Notes under the pieces: generated by a model
What the model saw: only the letters and a program-made list of their open reading frames with translations
Databases searched by the model: none
What the model was told of the DNA's origin: nothing
Position numbers and translations under genes: made by a program
Source: an uncultured Eubacteriales bacterium
GTDB lineage: Bacteria; Bacillota; Clostridia; Christensenellales; CAG-917
Direction of reading: 5' to 3'
Length of the DNA: 33,588 nt
NCBI GenBank assembly: GCA_900547975.1
Contig: URIX01000012.1
Span: 1 to 33,588 of the forward strand
Shown: one piece after another, positions 11,160 through 17,894 of the stretch
Layout of the letters: every line of letters starts with the position of its first letter
Position numbering within the stretch: position 1 is the first letter of the stretch

Positions 11160-11200
11160 ATACACGCATTACTTTATATATTTTATATTATATATACAAT
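11160..11200 (-). promoter_or_regulatory. Probable promoter region of the giant surface-protein gene
   Basis: Reading the minus strand, TTGCTT is followed after 17 bases by TAAAAT inside a very AT-rich run (TATATATAATATAAAATATATA). Several overlapping -10 choices exist, so the exact start of transcription is uncertain. The region lies between the toxin-antitoxin terminator and the ribosome binding site GGAGAG of the giant gene. No operator-like palindrome is evident. Confidence 0.4.
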
Positions 11201-11260
11201 CCAAGCAATCGTTTTATTGGACGATTTGCAAAGTTTTTTCAAAAAATTTTCAACAAAAAA

Positions 11261-11286
11261 AGCGAGGCATCTTCCCACACCTCGCT
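11261..11286 (-). terminator. Rho-independent terminator of the toxin-antitoxin operon
   Basis: On the minus strand AGCGAGG and CCTCGCT form a 7-bp stem around a 12-base loop, followed by a run of T. It begins 29 bases after the toxin stop codon. It should separate the toxin-antitoxin transcript from the giant surface-protein gene downstream. Confidence 0.8.
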
Positions 11287-11315
11287 CGAAACGCTATTTA
11301 TTTTACGTTTGTATC

Positions 11316-11591
11316 TTAAAACAAATCCGAATGGCTGCCCGTCCTGACAAGCATCAATATCAGTTCGGATTCATACTTTTTGTATATCAAAAGCCAATCC
11401 GGCTCGATATGACATTCTCTGCAATCTTTATAATCCCCTGTCAAACAATGGTCTTTGTATTTTGCTTCCAAAACTTCGTCGTTTGCAAGTTTTTCGACCA
11501 CTTCAAAGATTTTGTCCGTATCTTTGCCTTGCTTTTTTGCAAGTTTTATATCCTTTTTAAACTGCGTGGTAAAGTCAACGATATACTTCAT
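11316..11591 (-). CDS. yafQ: YafQ-family mRNA interferase toxin
   Basis: This 91-residue protein matches the YafQ branch of the RelE/ParE superfamily over its whole length (E. coli YafQ is 92 residues). YafQ toxins cut mRNA on the ribosome when the antitoxin is degraded. The residues known to matter in E. coli YafQ are all present: H48, H61, D65, W66, H87 and F91, in the blocks KDHCLTGDYK, RECHIEPDWLLIYK and RTGSHSDLF. The toxin therefore looks intact. Its ATG overlaps the antitoxin stop codon by 4 bases (ATGA), which implies translational coupling and antitoxin-first order. A terminator follows directly. Confidence 0.93.
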   Translation of the reverse strand: MKYIVDFTTQFKKDIKLAKKQGKDTDKIFEVVEKLANDEVLEAKYKDHCLTGDYKDCRECHIEPDWLLIYKKYESELILMLVRTGSHSDLF

Positions 11592-11860
11592 AGTTCCAAA
11601 GCAGACCTAAGACTATCAATATCGTTATACCCTTTGCTTTTGCCCGAAAGGACTTTTTCGTCGCTTTCTTTTATTGCCGCTCTCGTGGTGTCGTTGGGGG
11701 TATATCCTTTCAATTCAAAAGGCATACCGTTGACGCGAATAGCCTGTTTCAAAAAGACATTGACAGCCGTCGACAACGACATACCCATACTGTCAAAAAG
11801 CACTTCGGCGTCTTTTTTCACTCCTTCATCGGTTCTTATGCAAATAGATTTGCTCGCCAT
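11588..11860 (-). CDS. dinJ: RelB/DinJ-family antitoxin
   Basis: This 90-residue protein begins with the short strand and two helices of a ribbon-helix-helix DNA-binding domain (SICIRTDEGVKKDAEVLFDS, then GMSLSTAVNVFLKQAI), the standard N-terminus of RelB/DinJ antitoxins. The variable, charged C-terminal half would wrap the YafQ toxin. A strong ribosome binding site (GAAGGAGGAAGG) precedes the ATG. The antitoxin should repress its own operon together with the toxin; a perfect 6-bp inverted repeat covering the -35 box is the likely operator. The family call is firm; the gene symbol is by analogy with dinJ-yafQ of E. coli. Confidence 0.9.
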   Translation of the reverse strand: MASKSICIRTDEGVKKDAEVLFDSMGMSLSTAVNVFLKQAIRVNGMPFELKGYTPNDTTRAAIKESDEKVLSGKSKGYNDIDSLRSALEL

Positions 11861-11889
11861 AAGCCTTCCTCCTTCTATATTCTATGCAA

Positions 11890-11930
11890 AATATAGCACA
11901 TTATGTACACATTGTCAATACATTTTGACA
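11890..11930 (-). promoter_or_regulatory. Promoter and operator of the dinJ-yafQ operon
   Basis: On the minus strand the -35 box TTGACA (11918-11913) and the -10 box TATATT (11895-11890) are 17 bases apart. A perfect inverted repeat, TGTCAA-6-TTGACA, spans 11913-11930 and includes the -35 box, and AATGTG occurs twice in the spacer. This fits autoregulation by a ribbon-helix-helix antitoxin. Confidence 0.75.
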
Positions 11931-11974
11931 CTTTATGCGCATTTTTAATGCAAATGTAATACAAACGTTATACA

Positions 11975-11992
11975 ACATTGTTCAAACAATGT
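11975..11992. repeat. Short palindrome in the toxin-antitoxin/csoR gap
   Basis: ACATTGTT-CA-AACAATGT, an 8-bp perfect inverted repeat with a 2-base centre. It lies in the 353-bp stretch 11861-12213, which otherwise holds the dinJ promoter, a GTCATTC-bounded repeat and the csoR promoter. It could be a protein-binding site; no T-run supports a terminator. Confidence 0.4.
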
Positions 11993-12025
11993 CGCGGGGT
12001 AAAGCAGCAACAAATTTTCCTTATG

Positions 12026-12117
12026 TCATTCAGAGGAGCAACATCGTTGCGACGTAGGAATCAAGGCGAAGCCGCATTTCGCTTCGCCGGATTCCCGCGC
12101 TGTCGCTCGGAATGACG
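12026..12117. repeat. GTCATTC-bounded dispersed repeat, copy 1
   Basis: The element starts with GTCATTC and ends with GAATGAC, so its ends are inverted repeats. Inside, GGCGAAGC (12065-12072) and GCTTCGCC (12081-12088) form an 8-bp stem. A second, closely similar element lies at 21358-21456 (shared core AATCAAGGCGAAGCCGCATT) and a partial one at 12617-12660. It has no coding capacity and resembles a small palindromic dispersed repeat. Confidence 0.75.
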
Positions 12118-12151
12118 AGAGGAAATTTTATCAAAAAATTCCGAAATTCCG

Positions 12152-12180
12152 TTGACTATCGCGCTATGCGGATTTATACT
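12152..12180 (+). promoter_or_regulatory. csoR promoter
   Basis: TTGACT (12152-12157), a 17-base spacer and TATACT (12175-12180) form a near-consensus sigma-A promoter. Transcription would begin inside the CsoR-type palindrome at 12184-12202, so repressor binding there would block initiation. Confidence 0.8.
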
Positions 12181-12183
12181 CAA

Positions 12184-12202
12184 TATACCCCCATAGGGTA
12201 TA
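12184..12202 (+). promoter_or_regulatory. CsoR-type copper operator
   Basis: TATACCC-5-GGGTATA, perfect 7-bp arms with the sequence TATACCCCCATAGGGTATA. CsoR operators in other bacteria are GC-centred palindromes of the form ATACCC...GGGTAT. Its position just after the -10 box and before the ribosome binding site of a csoR gene makes autoregulation very likely. Confidence 0.85.
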
Positions 12203-12213
12203 CGAGGTACACA

Positions 12214-12543
12214 ATGAAAAACAACGAAAAACAACAATGTACGGCTTGTTGCTCGTGTTGCACTCATCAAAAGCACACGCCCCGAAGCGACGAAGAATTG
12301 AAATCGCTCAATTCGAGGCTCAATCGCATAATCGGGCAACTCGGCGGAATCAAAAATATGCTCAACGACAATCGATATTGCGGCGACATACTCATACAGT
12401 TGTCGGCGGTACAGCGCGCGCTTGAAAGTTTCGGCTACGAGATACTGGGCGAACACCTCAAAACGTGCGTGGTGGAAAACGTGCAGGACGGCAACGTACA
12501 AATTCTCGACGAAGCGATTGAACTCATCAAGAAAATGAAATAA
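12214..12543 (+). CDS. csoR: Copper-sensing transcriptional repressor CsoR with a cysteine-rich N-terminal tail
   Basis: The 109-residue product has the all-helical CsoR/RcnR fold (SRLNRIIGQLGGIKNML) and the Cu(I) ligand set C56-x24-H81-x3-C85, the same spacing as C36/H61/C65 of Mycobacterium tuberculosis CsoR. Cu(I) binding releases the repressor from DNA. I chose the ATG at 12214, which follows GAGG by 6 bases and lies just downstream of the operator; an in-frame ATG at 12112 would place the promoter inside the gene. Unusual is the N-terminal tail CTACCSCCTHQKH (residues 9-21), with five cysteines and two histidines before the first helix. copA follows 157 bases downstream on the same strand and is the presumed target. 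Confidence 0.9.
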   Translation: MKNNEKQQCTACCSCCTHQKHTPRSDEELKSLNSRLNRIIGQLGGIKNMLNDNRYCGDILIQLSAVQRALESFGYEILGEHLKTCVVENVQDGNVQILDEAIELIKKMK

Positions 12544-12616
12544 TCGTTATACGCTTAATTCCTATCGTAATTCCGACAAAGCGAACTCGAATCGGGCGCG
12601 GTTATCCCGCCCTCTC

Positions 12617-12660
12617 GTCATTCCGAGGGAACGAAGTTACCGTGGGAATCCAGCGTAGCG
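12617..12660. repeat. Partial GTCATTC-type repeat between csoR and copA
   Basis: GTCATTCCGAGG at 12617 begins as in the fuller elements at 12026 and 21358, continues with GTGGGAATCCAGCG and then stops near 12660 without the closing GAATGAC. It sits in the csoR-copA gap. No terminator or separate copA promoter is obvious there, so the two genes are probably co-transcribed through it. Confidence 0.6.
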
Positions 12661-12700
12661 AAAAAAACGAATTTTGTGCAAAACACAATGAGGAAATAGT

Positions 12701-15373
12701 ATGGAAAAACAAAAATTCAACGTATCGGGAATGTCGTGTTCGGCTTGCTCGGCGAGAGTCGAGAAAGTCGTGGGCGCGCTCGACGGCGTAAAGAGCGTAA
12801 GCGTAAGTCTTTTGACCAACTCTATGCTCGTCGAGTACGATTCGCCGCTCACGGCAAAAGACATATGCAAAGCCGTGGCGGAAGCGGGCTACAAAGCCGC
12901 TATCGCAAGCGACAAATCCGAAAAGAAAGACAAAATGAATCCCATACTCGTTATGGTGATTCGCCTTGCAATTTCTATCGCACTGCTTTTGCCGCTTATG
13001 TACGTTTCGATGGGTGTGGTTATGTGGGGCTGGCCGCTGTCGTTCAAGGACGACCCGATGGCAATAGCGATATACGAACTTGTGCTGTCGCTGGTGATTA
13101 TGGTTGTCAACGGCAAGTTCTTCGTGAGCGGCACAAAGAGCCTTATCCACCGCGCGCCGAATATGGACACGCTCGTATCGATGGGCAGCGCAATATCCTT
13201 CGTATACAGCGTCGCGCTTATGATACAGGCAGGCTTACACCCCGAACATCTTCACCACCTTGCGCACAACTTGTACTTCGAGTCGGCGGCAATGATACTC
13301 GCGCTCATAACGCTCGGCAAAACTTTGGAAGCATACAGCAAAGGCAAAACCACTTCGGCAATCAAAGGACTTATGAATCTTGCGCCCAAGACGGTGCGAG
13401 TGCTTAAAGACGGAATGGAAACGGAAATCCCCGTATCAGATTTGAACGTCGACGACCTGTTCACGGTGCGCCCGGGCGAGAATTTCGCCGCCGACGGCGT
13501 GATAGTGAGCGGCGAAACGACGGTCAACGAATCGTCCGTCACGGGCGAGAGTATGCCCGTTGACAAGAGCGAGGGTTCGAGCGTCATTTCCGGCACTACC
13601 AACCTCAACGGATTCGTAACCGTAAGAGCGCAAAAAGTGGGCGAAAACACCACCCTTTCGGGCATCGTAAAACTCGTCGAGGATGCGTCCGCTTCGAAAG
13701 CCCCGATTGCAAAAACGGCAGATAAAGTGTCGGGAATATTCGTACCAACCGTCATTTTGGTTGCTTTGCTCGTTTTTGTGGTTTGGATTTCAATCACCAA
13801 AGACGTCGAACAATCCCTCAAACACGCAATCAGTGTTCTGGTCATAAGTTGCCCTTGCGCCCTTGGTCTTGCAACCCCCGTCGCGATTATGGTCGGCAAC
13901 GGAAAAGGCGCGAAAGCAGGCGTGCTTTTCAAAACCGCAACCGCCCTCGAAGAAGCGGGCAAAACGGATATAATCGTGCTTGACAAGACGGGCACGATAA
14001 CAAAGGGAACGCCCGTCGTAACCGACGTAAAGTCGCTCGGAACGGTCGGACAAAACGACTTGATTGTGCTTGCCGCAAGGCTCGAATCGGGAAGCGAACA
14101 CCCTATCGCTTCGGCAATCGTCAACCGCGCAAAAGAGATTTCAAGCGGCGAAATTCCTACCGCCCACAACTTCCAAAACTTGTCGGGTCACGGCATAAAA
14201 GGCACGCTCGACGGACTCGACGCACTCATCGGCAACGCATCGTTAATGCGTGAAACTTCCTTGCTTACCGACGAAGCGGAAGACGTCGCAAACGCATTCT
14301 CGAAGCAAGGCAAAACGCCGCTTTACTTTGCTCTCGACGGCAAAATCGCGGGTGTGATTGCCGTTGCGGACGAGATAAAACCCGACAGCGCGCAGGCAAT
14401 TTCCACCCTCAAAAAGCAAGGTTTGCGCGTGGTTATGCTCACGGGCGACAACTCGCTCAGCGCAAAAACCATTGCGGACGCGTGCAACGTAGACGCGGTC
14501 ATTTCCGACGTATTGCCGCAAGACAAAGACCGCGTGGTATCTTCCCTCAAAAAGTACGGCAAAGTCGTTATGGTCGGCGACGGAATAAACGATGCCCCCG
14601 CCCTCTCTCGCGCGGACGTCGGCATAGCAATCGGCGCAGGCACGGACATCGCCATAGACAGCGCGGACGTCGTGCTTATGAAGTCGAGCCTTTCGGACGT
14701 GGCAAAAGCCGTCACGCTTTCGAGGCGTACCCTTCTTAACATCAAAGAAAACTTGTTTTGGGCGTTCATATACAATGTCATTTGCATACCGATTGCGGCA
14801 GGCGTGCTCTCTTTCGACCCGATAAACGTCACGCTCAATCCTATGATTGCCGCGGGCGCGATGAGCCTTTCCAGCGTATGCGTGGTGCTCAACGCGTTGA
14901 GGCTCAACCTCGTAAATTTGAACAAGCACGCCAAGCGCAAAAAACCACCCGTAAATTTCGACGTGAGAGAGGTTATACAAGCGGTAAAATCAAACGAATC
15001 CGCACATAAAGACGGCGAGCAAACTCAAACTATAACTGCCGAAAACACGCAAAATATCGAAGTTTCGGGCGCGGAAAATCAAGCGGCAACCGAAGCAAAA
15101 GGCGATATTGCAAGCAAAAATCAAACGATTTCGGCACAAAATAATCAAAAGGAAGGAAACACTATGCAAAAAACTATTTCTATCGAAGGAATGATGTGTA
15201 TGCACTGCGTAAAGCACGTCAAGGACGCACTTTCAAAGGTAAGCGGCGTAACGGAAGTCGAGGTATCTCTCGACGATAAAAACGCGGTCGTCACGCTTGC
15301 GACGAACGTTGACGATTCCGTCTTGATATCCGCCGTCGAGAACGCCGGCTACGACGTAAAAGGCATAAAATAA
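12701..15373 (+). CDS. copA: Cu(I)-exporting P1B-type ATPase CopA fused to a C-terminal CopZ-like domain
   Basis: The 890-residue protein pumps Cu(I) out of the cytoplasm. In order: an N-terminal heavy-metal domain (C13-x-x-C16 in GMSCSAC), transmembrane segments from residue 80, the actuator TGES (281-284), the membrane metal site C384-P-C386, phosphorylation D428 in DKTGT, nucleotide-binding H467-P468, hinge GDGINDAP (626-633), and final helices with YN and M..SS, the Cu(I)-type signature. A hydrophilic linker (about 740-821) then leads to a second metal domain (822-890, GMMCMHC). Most CopA proteins end after the last helix. GAGG 7 bases before the ATG supports the start. It follows csoR and is followed by a terminator. 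Confidence 0.95.
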   Translation: MEKQKFNVSGMSCSACSARVEKVVGALDGVKSVSVSLLTNSMLVEYDSPLTAKDICKAVAEAGYKAAIASDKSEKKDKMNPILVMVIRLAISIALLLPLMYVSMGVVMWGWPLSFKDDPMAIAIYELVLSLVIMVVNGKFFVSGTKSLIHRAPNMDTLVSMGSAISFVYSVALMIQAGLHPEHLHHLAHNLYFESAAMILALITLGKTLEAYSKGKTTSAIKGLMNLAPKTVRVLKDGMETEIPVSDLNVDDLFTVRPGENFAADGVIVSGETTVNESSVTGESMPVDKSEGSSVISGTTNLNGFVTVRAQKVGENTTLSGIVKLVEDASASKAPIAKTADKVSGIFVPTVILVALLVFVVWISITKDVEQSLKHAISVLVISCPCALGLATPVAIMVGNGKGAKAGVLFKTATALEEAGKTDIIVLDKTGTITKGTPVVTDVKSLGTVGQNDLIVLAARLESGSEHPIASAIVNRAKEISSGEIPTAHNFQNLSGHGIKGTLDGLDALIGNASLMRETSLLTDEAEDVANAFSKQGKTPLYFALDGKIAGVIAVADEIKPDSAQAISTLKKQGLRVVMLTGDNSLSAKTIADACNVDAVISDVLPQDKDRVVSSLKKYGKVVMVGDGINDAPALSRADVGIAIGAGTDIAIDSADVVLMKSSLSDVAKAVTLSRRTLLNIKENLFWAFIYNVICIPIAAGVLSFDPINVTLNPMIAAGAMSLSSVCVVLNALRLNLVNLNKHAKRKKPPVNFDVREVIQAVKSNESAHKDGEQTQTITAENTQNIEVSGAENQAATEAKGDIASKNQTISAQNNQKEGNTMQKTISIEGMMCMHCVKHVKDALSKVSGVTEVEVSLDDKNAVVTLATNVDDSVLISAVENAGYDVKGIK
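15164..15373 (+). CDS. Possible separately translated CopZ-like copper chaperone, nested in the 3' end of copA
   Basis: Inside copA and in the same frame, the ATG of codon 822 is preceded by AAGGAAGG with a 7-base gap, as good a ribosome binding site as any in the window. Translation from it gives a 69-residue protein that is exactly one heavy-metal-associated domain, with the CopZ-like metal loop MMCMHC. CopZ chaperones are free proteins of about this size, often encoded just after copA. The simplest inference is a former separate copZ gene fused to copA by loss of the intervening stop, with its own start signal still in place. Use of this start is not shown by sequence alone. Confidence 0.5.
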   Translation: MQKTISIEGMMCMHCVKHVKDALSKVSGVTEVEVSLDDKNAVVTLATNVDDSVLISAVENAGYDVKGIK

Positions 15374-15414
15374 GCGGAATAAAGACGTAAATAAGGCGTA
15401 AAAAAACAATAAAT

Positions 15415-15450
15415 TAACCCCTAATGCGACGTTGCTTCGGTTAGGGGTTA
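15415..15450 (+). terminator. Terminator after copA
   Basis: AACCCCTAA and TTAGGGGTT form a stem of at least 9 bp, followed by the AT-rich run ATTAATTTTATTT. It starts about 40 bases after the copA stop and should end the csoR-copA transcript. Confidence 0.75.
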
Positions 15451-15459
15451 TTAATTTTA

Positions 15460-15539
15460 TTTAGGATATTCAAATCTTCCTCAACTGCGGCGTTAACTCT
15501 GTTGGTTATTTGATTTAGGGCATCTAAATCTTCCTCAAC
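15460..15539. repeat. Imperfect 26-bp direct repeat, period 54
   Basis: The segments 15460-15485 and 15514-15539 both run from TTTAGG to AAATCTTCCTCAAC with a few differences between. They lie between the copA terminator and the mini-hairpin array. No function is recognisable. Confidence 0.5.
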
Positions 15540-15622
15540 CCACGCACAGCGTGGATTTTACCCGAACGCAGTGAGGATTTCATTCTCGCAAAGCGAGAAT
15601 TTCACCGTTGCGACAAGCAACG
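15540..15622. repeat. Mini-hairpin array A
   Basis: Short perfect stems follow one another with similar spacers: CCACGC-aca-GCGTGG (15540-15554), a degenerate one near 15562-15575, ATTCTCGC-aaa-GCGAGAAT (15582-15600) and CGTTGC-gacaa-GCAACG (15606-15622). The spacers are ATTTTA, ATTTCA and TTCAC, and the last stem is followed by ATATCATTG. The arms differ, while loop size and spacers stay similar. Array B at 21253-21329 has the same design. Confidence 0.6.
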
Positions 15623-15630
15623 ATATCATT

Positions 15631-15672
15631 GATTGTGCGTTTAGCGAAAATTTTTCGGCTAAACGTGCAATC
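15631..15672 (-). terminator. Large imperfect hairpin at the 3' end of the tilS-to-PHP operon
   Basis: GATTGTGCGTTTAGC (15631-15645) and GCTAAACGTGCAATC (15658-15672) are near-perfect inverted repeats, with GAAAA/TTTTC continuing the stem towards the loop. The hairpin includes the stop codon and last codons of the PHP gene. No long T-run follows on the minus strand, so it may act as a stabilising 3' end rather than a classic terminator. Confidence 0.45.
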
Positions 15673-16447
15673 TTCTTGCCGTTCTTTGGTCGAGGTCGTA
15701 AACGAAGTTCTTGTCCTCGTCGCCGTGAAAATCGCTTCCGCCCGTAGGCAACAAGCGGTGCTTTTCCATAAGCGCGGCAAAGTTCTTTTTGTCCTGTTCG
15801 TTGTGCGAGGGATAGTTGAGTTCCATTCCGTCGAGTCCGAATTGTTTTAGACCGCCGAGCAACATATCGAGGCGTTTGTCGAGCAAGTATTTTTTCGGGT
15901 GAGCGACGGAAGCGAAACCGCCGTATTTTTTTATGAGTTTCACCGCCTCGACGGGCGTAAGTCTTTTTGCCTCGCAATACGCTTTCGCCCCGGGTTTAAG
16001 GTATCTGTCGAAAGCGTCGTTGATATCTCTGCAATATCCTTCTTTCACGAGTTGGCGCGCCATATTCATACGCCCGAGTCCGTTTGCCGAAAAGTCGATG
16101 TCGACATCGATACCAAGGTCTTTGAATTTTTGACCTATGCGGATATTTCTATCCTTGCGCATATCCTGTACTTTTTGCAATTCTTGCACGAAATCGGGGT
16201 TTTTGTAGTCGATATTGTATCCTAAAATATGGATTTCGCAAATTGAAAAGGTGCTCAGTTCTATTCCGCCGACAAATTTTATGCCGACTTTCTGCGCCTC
16301 GTCGCGCCCTTCGTCAAGCCCCGCCACGGTGTCGTGGTCGGTGATTGCCATAACGTCCAAGCCCTTGTTTTTTGCCCAGTGCACGACTTCTTCGGGCGAG
16401 AGAGAGCCGTCGCTTTTGTTTGTGTGAATGTGCAAATCAGCCTTCAT
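15659..16447 (-). CDS. PHP-domain phosphoesterase (RNase AM / nucleoside bisphosphate phosphatase type)
   Basis: The 262-residue protein has the complete PHP metal-site motif set: HIHTNKSDGS near the N-terminus, ITDHDT, GIELS, EIHILGY, ASVAHPKKY and, near the end, GGSDFHGDE. This layout is that of the YciV/TrpH group, whose studied members remove nucleotides from 5' ends of RNA or dephosphorylate 3',5'-nucleoside bisphosphates. The substrate here cannot be told from sequence. The ATG at 16447 (MKADLHIHT) follows GAGG by 9 bases and fits the family N-terminus better than an in-frame ATG 10 codons earlier. It overlaps the end of rmuC by 11 bases, so the two are translated in series. Confidence 0.88.
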   Translation of the reverse strand: MKADLHIHTNKSDGSLSPEEVVHWAKNKGLDVMAITDHDTVAGLDEGRDEAQKVGIKFVGGIELSTFSICEIHILGYNIDYKNPDFVQELQKVQDMRKDRNIRIGQKFKDLGIDVDIDFSANGLGRMNMARQLVKEGYCRDINDAFDRYLKPGAKAYCEAKRLTPVEAVKLIKKYGGFASVAHPKKYLLDKRLDMLLGGLKQFGLDGMELNYPSHNEQDKKNFAALMEKHRLLPTGGSDFHGDEDKNFVYDLDQRTARRLHV

Positions 16448-17777
16448 ACGTTTCGTCCTCAAACGTGATTTCGTCATCGGCAGACGACGCTATAAGTTGC
16501 TCCATATCAGGTCCTTTCTCGTCGGAAAGGCTGTTGACTTTGTTGAGTTTTTTGCCGATGATTCTCGTGCGTTCTTCGGCGTTTTCAAGCGACTTTTTCA
16601 CGGTGTCCAAACGGTCGCCCGTCTGTTTTAAGTACTTCGTGAACAGCGCGAAATCGCTCATAAATCCTTGCAAAAGTTTGCCTATTTCGGTGCTTCGCTT
16701 TTCGATTGCGACGCTTCTGAATCCCATTTGCAAACTGTTGAGCAACGCCGCAATCGTGGTCGGTCCGCACACCACGATTCTGAACTTGTTTTGAATGTCC
16801 TCGACAAGTCCTTCGCGTTTGATAATCTCTGCGTACAAGCCCTCGGTGGGAAGATACATAATCGCAAAATCGGTGGTTTTGGGCGGATTGACATACTTGT
16901 TTCTTATGCTCATGGCCTCGCCCTTCACGCGAGCCGCAAGAGCCTTGCTTGCCGCTTCCACGCCGTCGGGGTCGCCCTTTTCGGACGCTTCGACGAGGCG
17001 CGCGTAGTCCTCGACGGGAAACTTTGCGTCAATGGGCAACAGCACTTCTTCGTCGCCCTTGCCCGGCATACGAATGGCAAAGTCCACCATATCTTCGCTT
17101 CCCCTCTTTATGCGCACTTGCTTTTGATATTGCTCGGGCGCGAGGATTTGCGCAAGCAAATTTTCAAGCGACACTTCCCCCCACGTTCCGCGCGTTTTGA
17201 CGTTTTTGAAAATGCGGTTGAGGTCGTTGACGCCCGTCTGCAAGTTTTGAAGTTCGGAAAAAGTCCTGTTGATTTCTTCGAGCCTGTCGTTGACGATTTT
17301 GAAAGACTGATTGAATCTCGTTTCGAGGGTCGCGCTGAGTTTTTCATCGACGGTTTCGCGCATTTTTTCGAGTTGCTTTGCGTTGTCCTCTTTCATCTCT
17401 TTCATACTGTTTGCGTTAAGAGCCGTGAGAGTCGCAATGCTTTGCTCGTTTGCCACGCGAAGCGCGGCTATGCTTTGGGCGGTTTGGGTCTTGACTTCTT
17501 CCAAGCCTCTTTGTGTAATTTGCACGAATCTGTCCATACGCTCGCCCACCGACTTTATGTTTTCGGACTGAACGTTGAGCGTTCCGAGCAACATAGAGTT
17601 GTTGATTTTCATAGCGGTGTCGATTTCGTTTTTGAGTCTTTCGTTTTCCTCTCTTACGCCCGCGATTTCGGCATTAGCGGATTTTTCACCGCATTTTTTG
17701 AGCAAAAATACACACATCGCAATGCAAGCGAATAGGAGTGCGATGCACACCGCAATCATAACGTACAATCCTGTCAT
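16437..17777 (-). CDS. rmuC: DNA recombination protein RmuC
   Basis: The 446-residue protein starts with a single membrane-spanning helix (residues about 5-26), followed by a long coiled coil (about 30-190) and the conserved RmuC nuclease-like domain. Recognisable blocks include GTWGEVSLENLLAQIL, LLPIDAKFPVEDYARL and YLPTEGLYAEI, then GPTTIAALLNSLQMGF. RmuC limits DNA inversions at short inverted repeats in E. coli and is thought to be a membrane-tethered nuclease. GTGAGG lies 5 bases before the ATG. It is the fourth gene of the tilS-hpt-cca-rmuC-PHP series; a 117-bp gap separates it from cca and it overlaps the PHP gene. The window carries many short inverted repeats, but a link is only speculation. 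Confidence 0.92.
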   Translation of the reverse strand: MTGLYVMIAVCIALLFACIAMCVFLLKKCGEKSANAEIAGVREENERLKNEIDTAMKINNSMLLGTLNVQSENIKSVGERMDRFVQITQRGLEEVKTQTAQSIAALRVANEQSIATLTALNANSMKEMKEDNAKQLEKMRETVDEKLSATLETRFNQSFKIVNDRLEEINRTFSELQNLQTGVNDLNRIFKNVKTRGTWGEVSLENLLAQILAPEQYQKQVRIKRGSEDMVDFAIRMPGKGDEEVLLPIDAKFPVEDYARLVEASEKGDPDGVEAASKALAARVKGEAMSIRNKYVNPPKTTDFAIMYLPTEGLYAEIIKREGLVEDIQNKFRIVVCGPTTIAALLNSLQMGFRSVAIEKRSTEIGKLLQGFMSDFALFTKYLKQTGDRLDTVKKSLENAEERTRIIGKKLNKVNSLSDEKGPDMEQLIASSADDEITFEDETYEG

Positions 17778-17894
17778 ATCAGCCTCACTTTCTTTGTATT
17801 TTCTGTTTGTTTTCTTACCGTTTATTCTTTCTGTTTACTATTGATTTTTTTTGCGTACTTTCTTCGTACGTCGTTATTTTTCTTATCGATTTAC

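Noticed and set aside
12112..12213. Upstream in-frame ATG giving a longer CsoR
   Set aside because: The extra 34 codons would cover the csoR promoter and operator and the start lacks a ribosome binding site; the ATG at 12214 has GAGG.
12544..12616. Terminator between csoR and copA
   Set aside because: GGGCG/CGCCC can pair but there is no T-run, so co-transcription is more likely.
14243..14980. Open frame of 245 codons on the minus strand inside copA
   Set aside because: It is antisense to conserved ATPase motifs and has no family resemblance.
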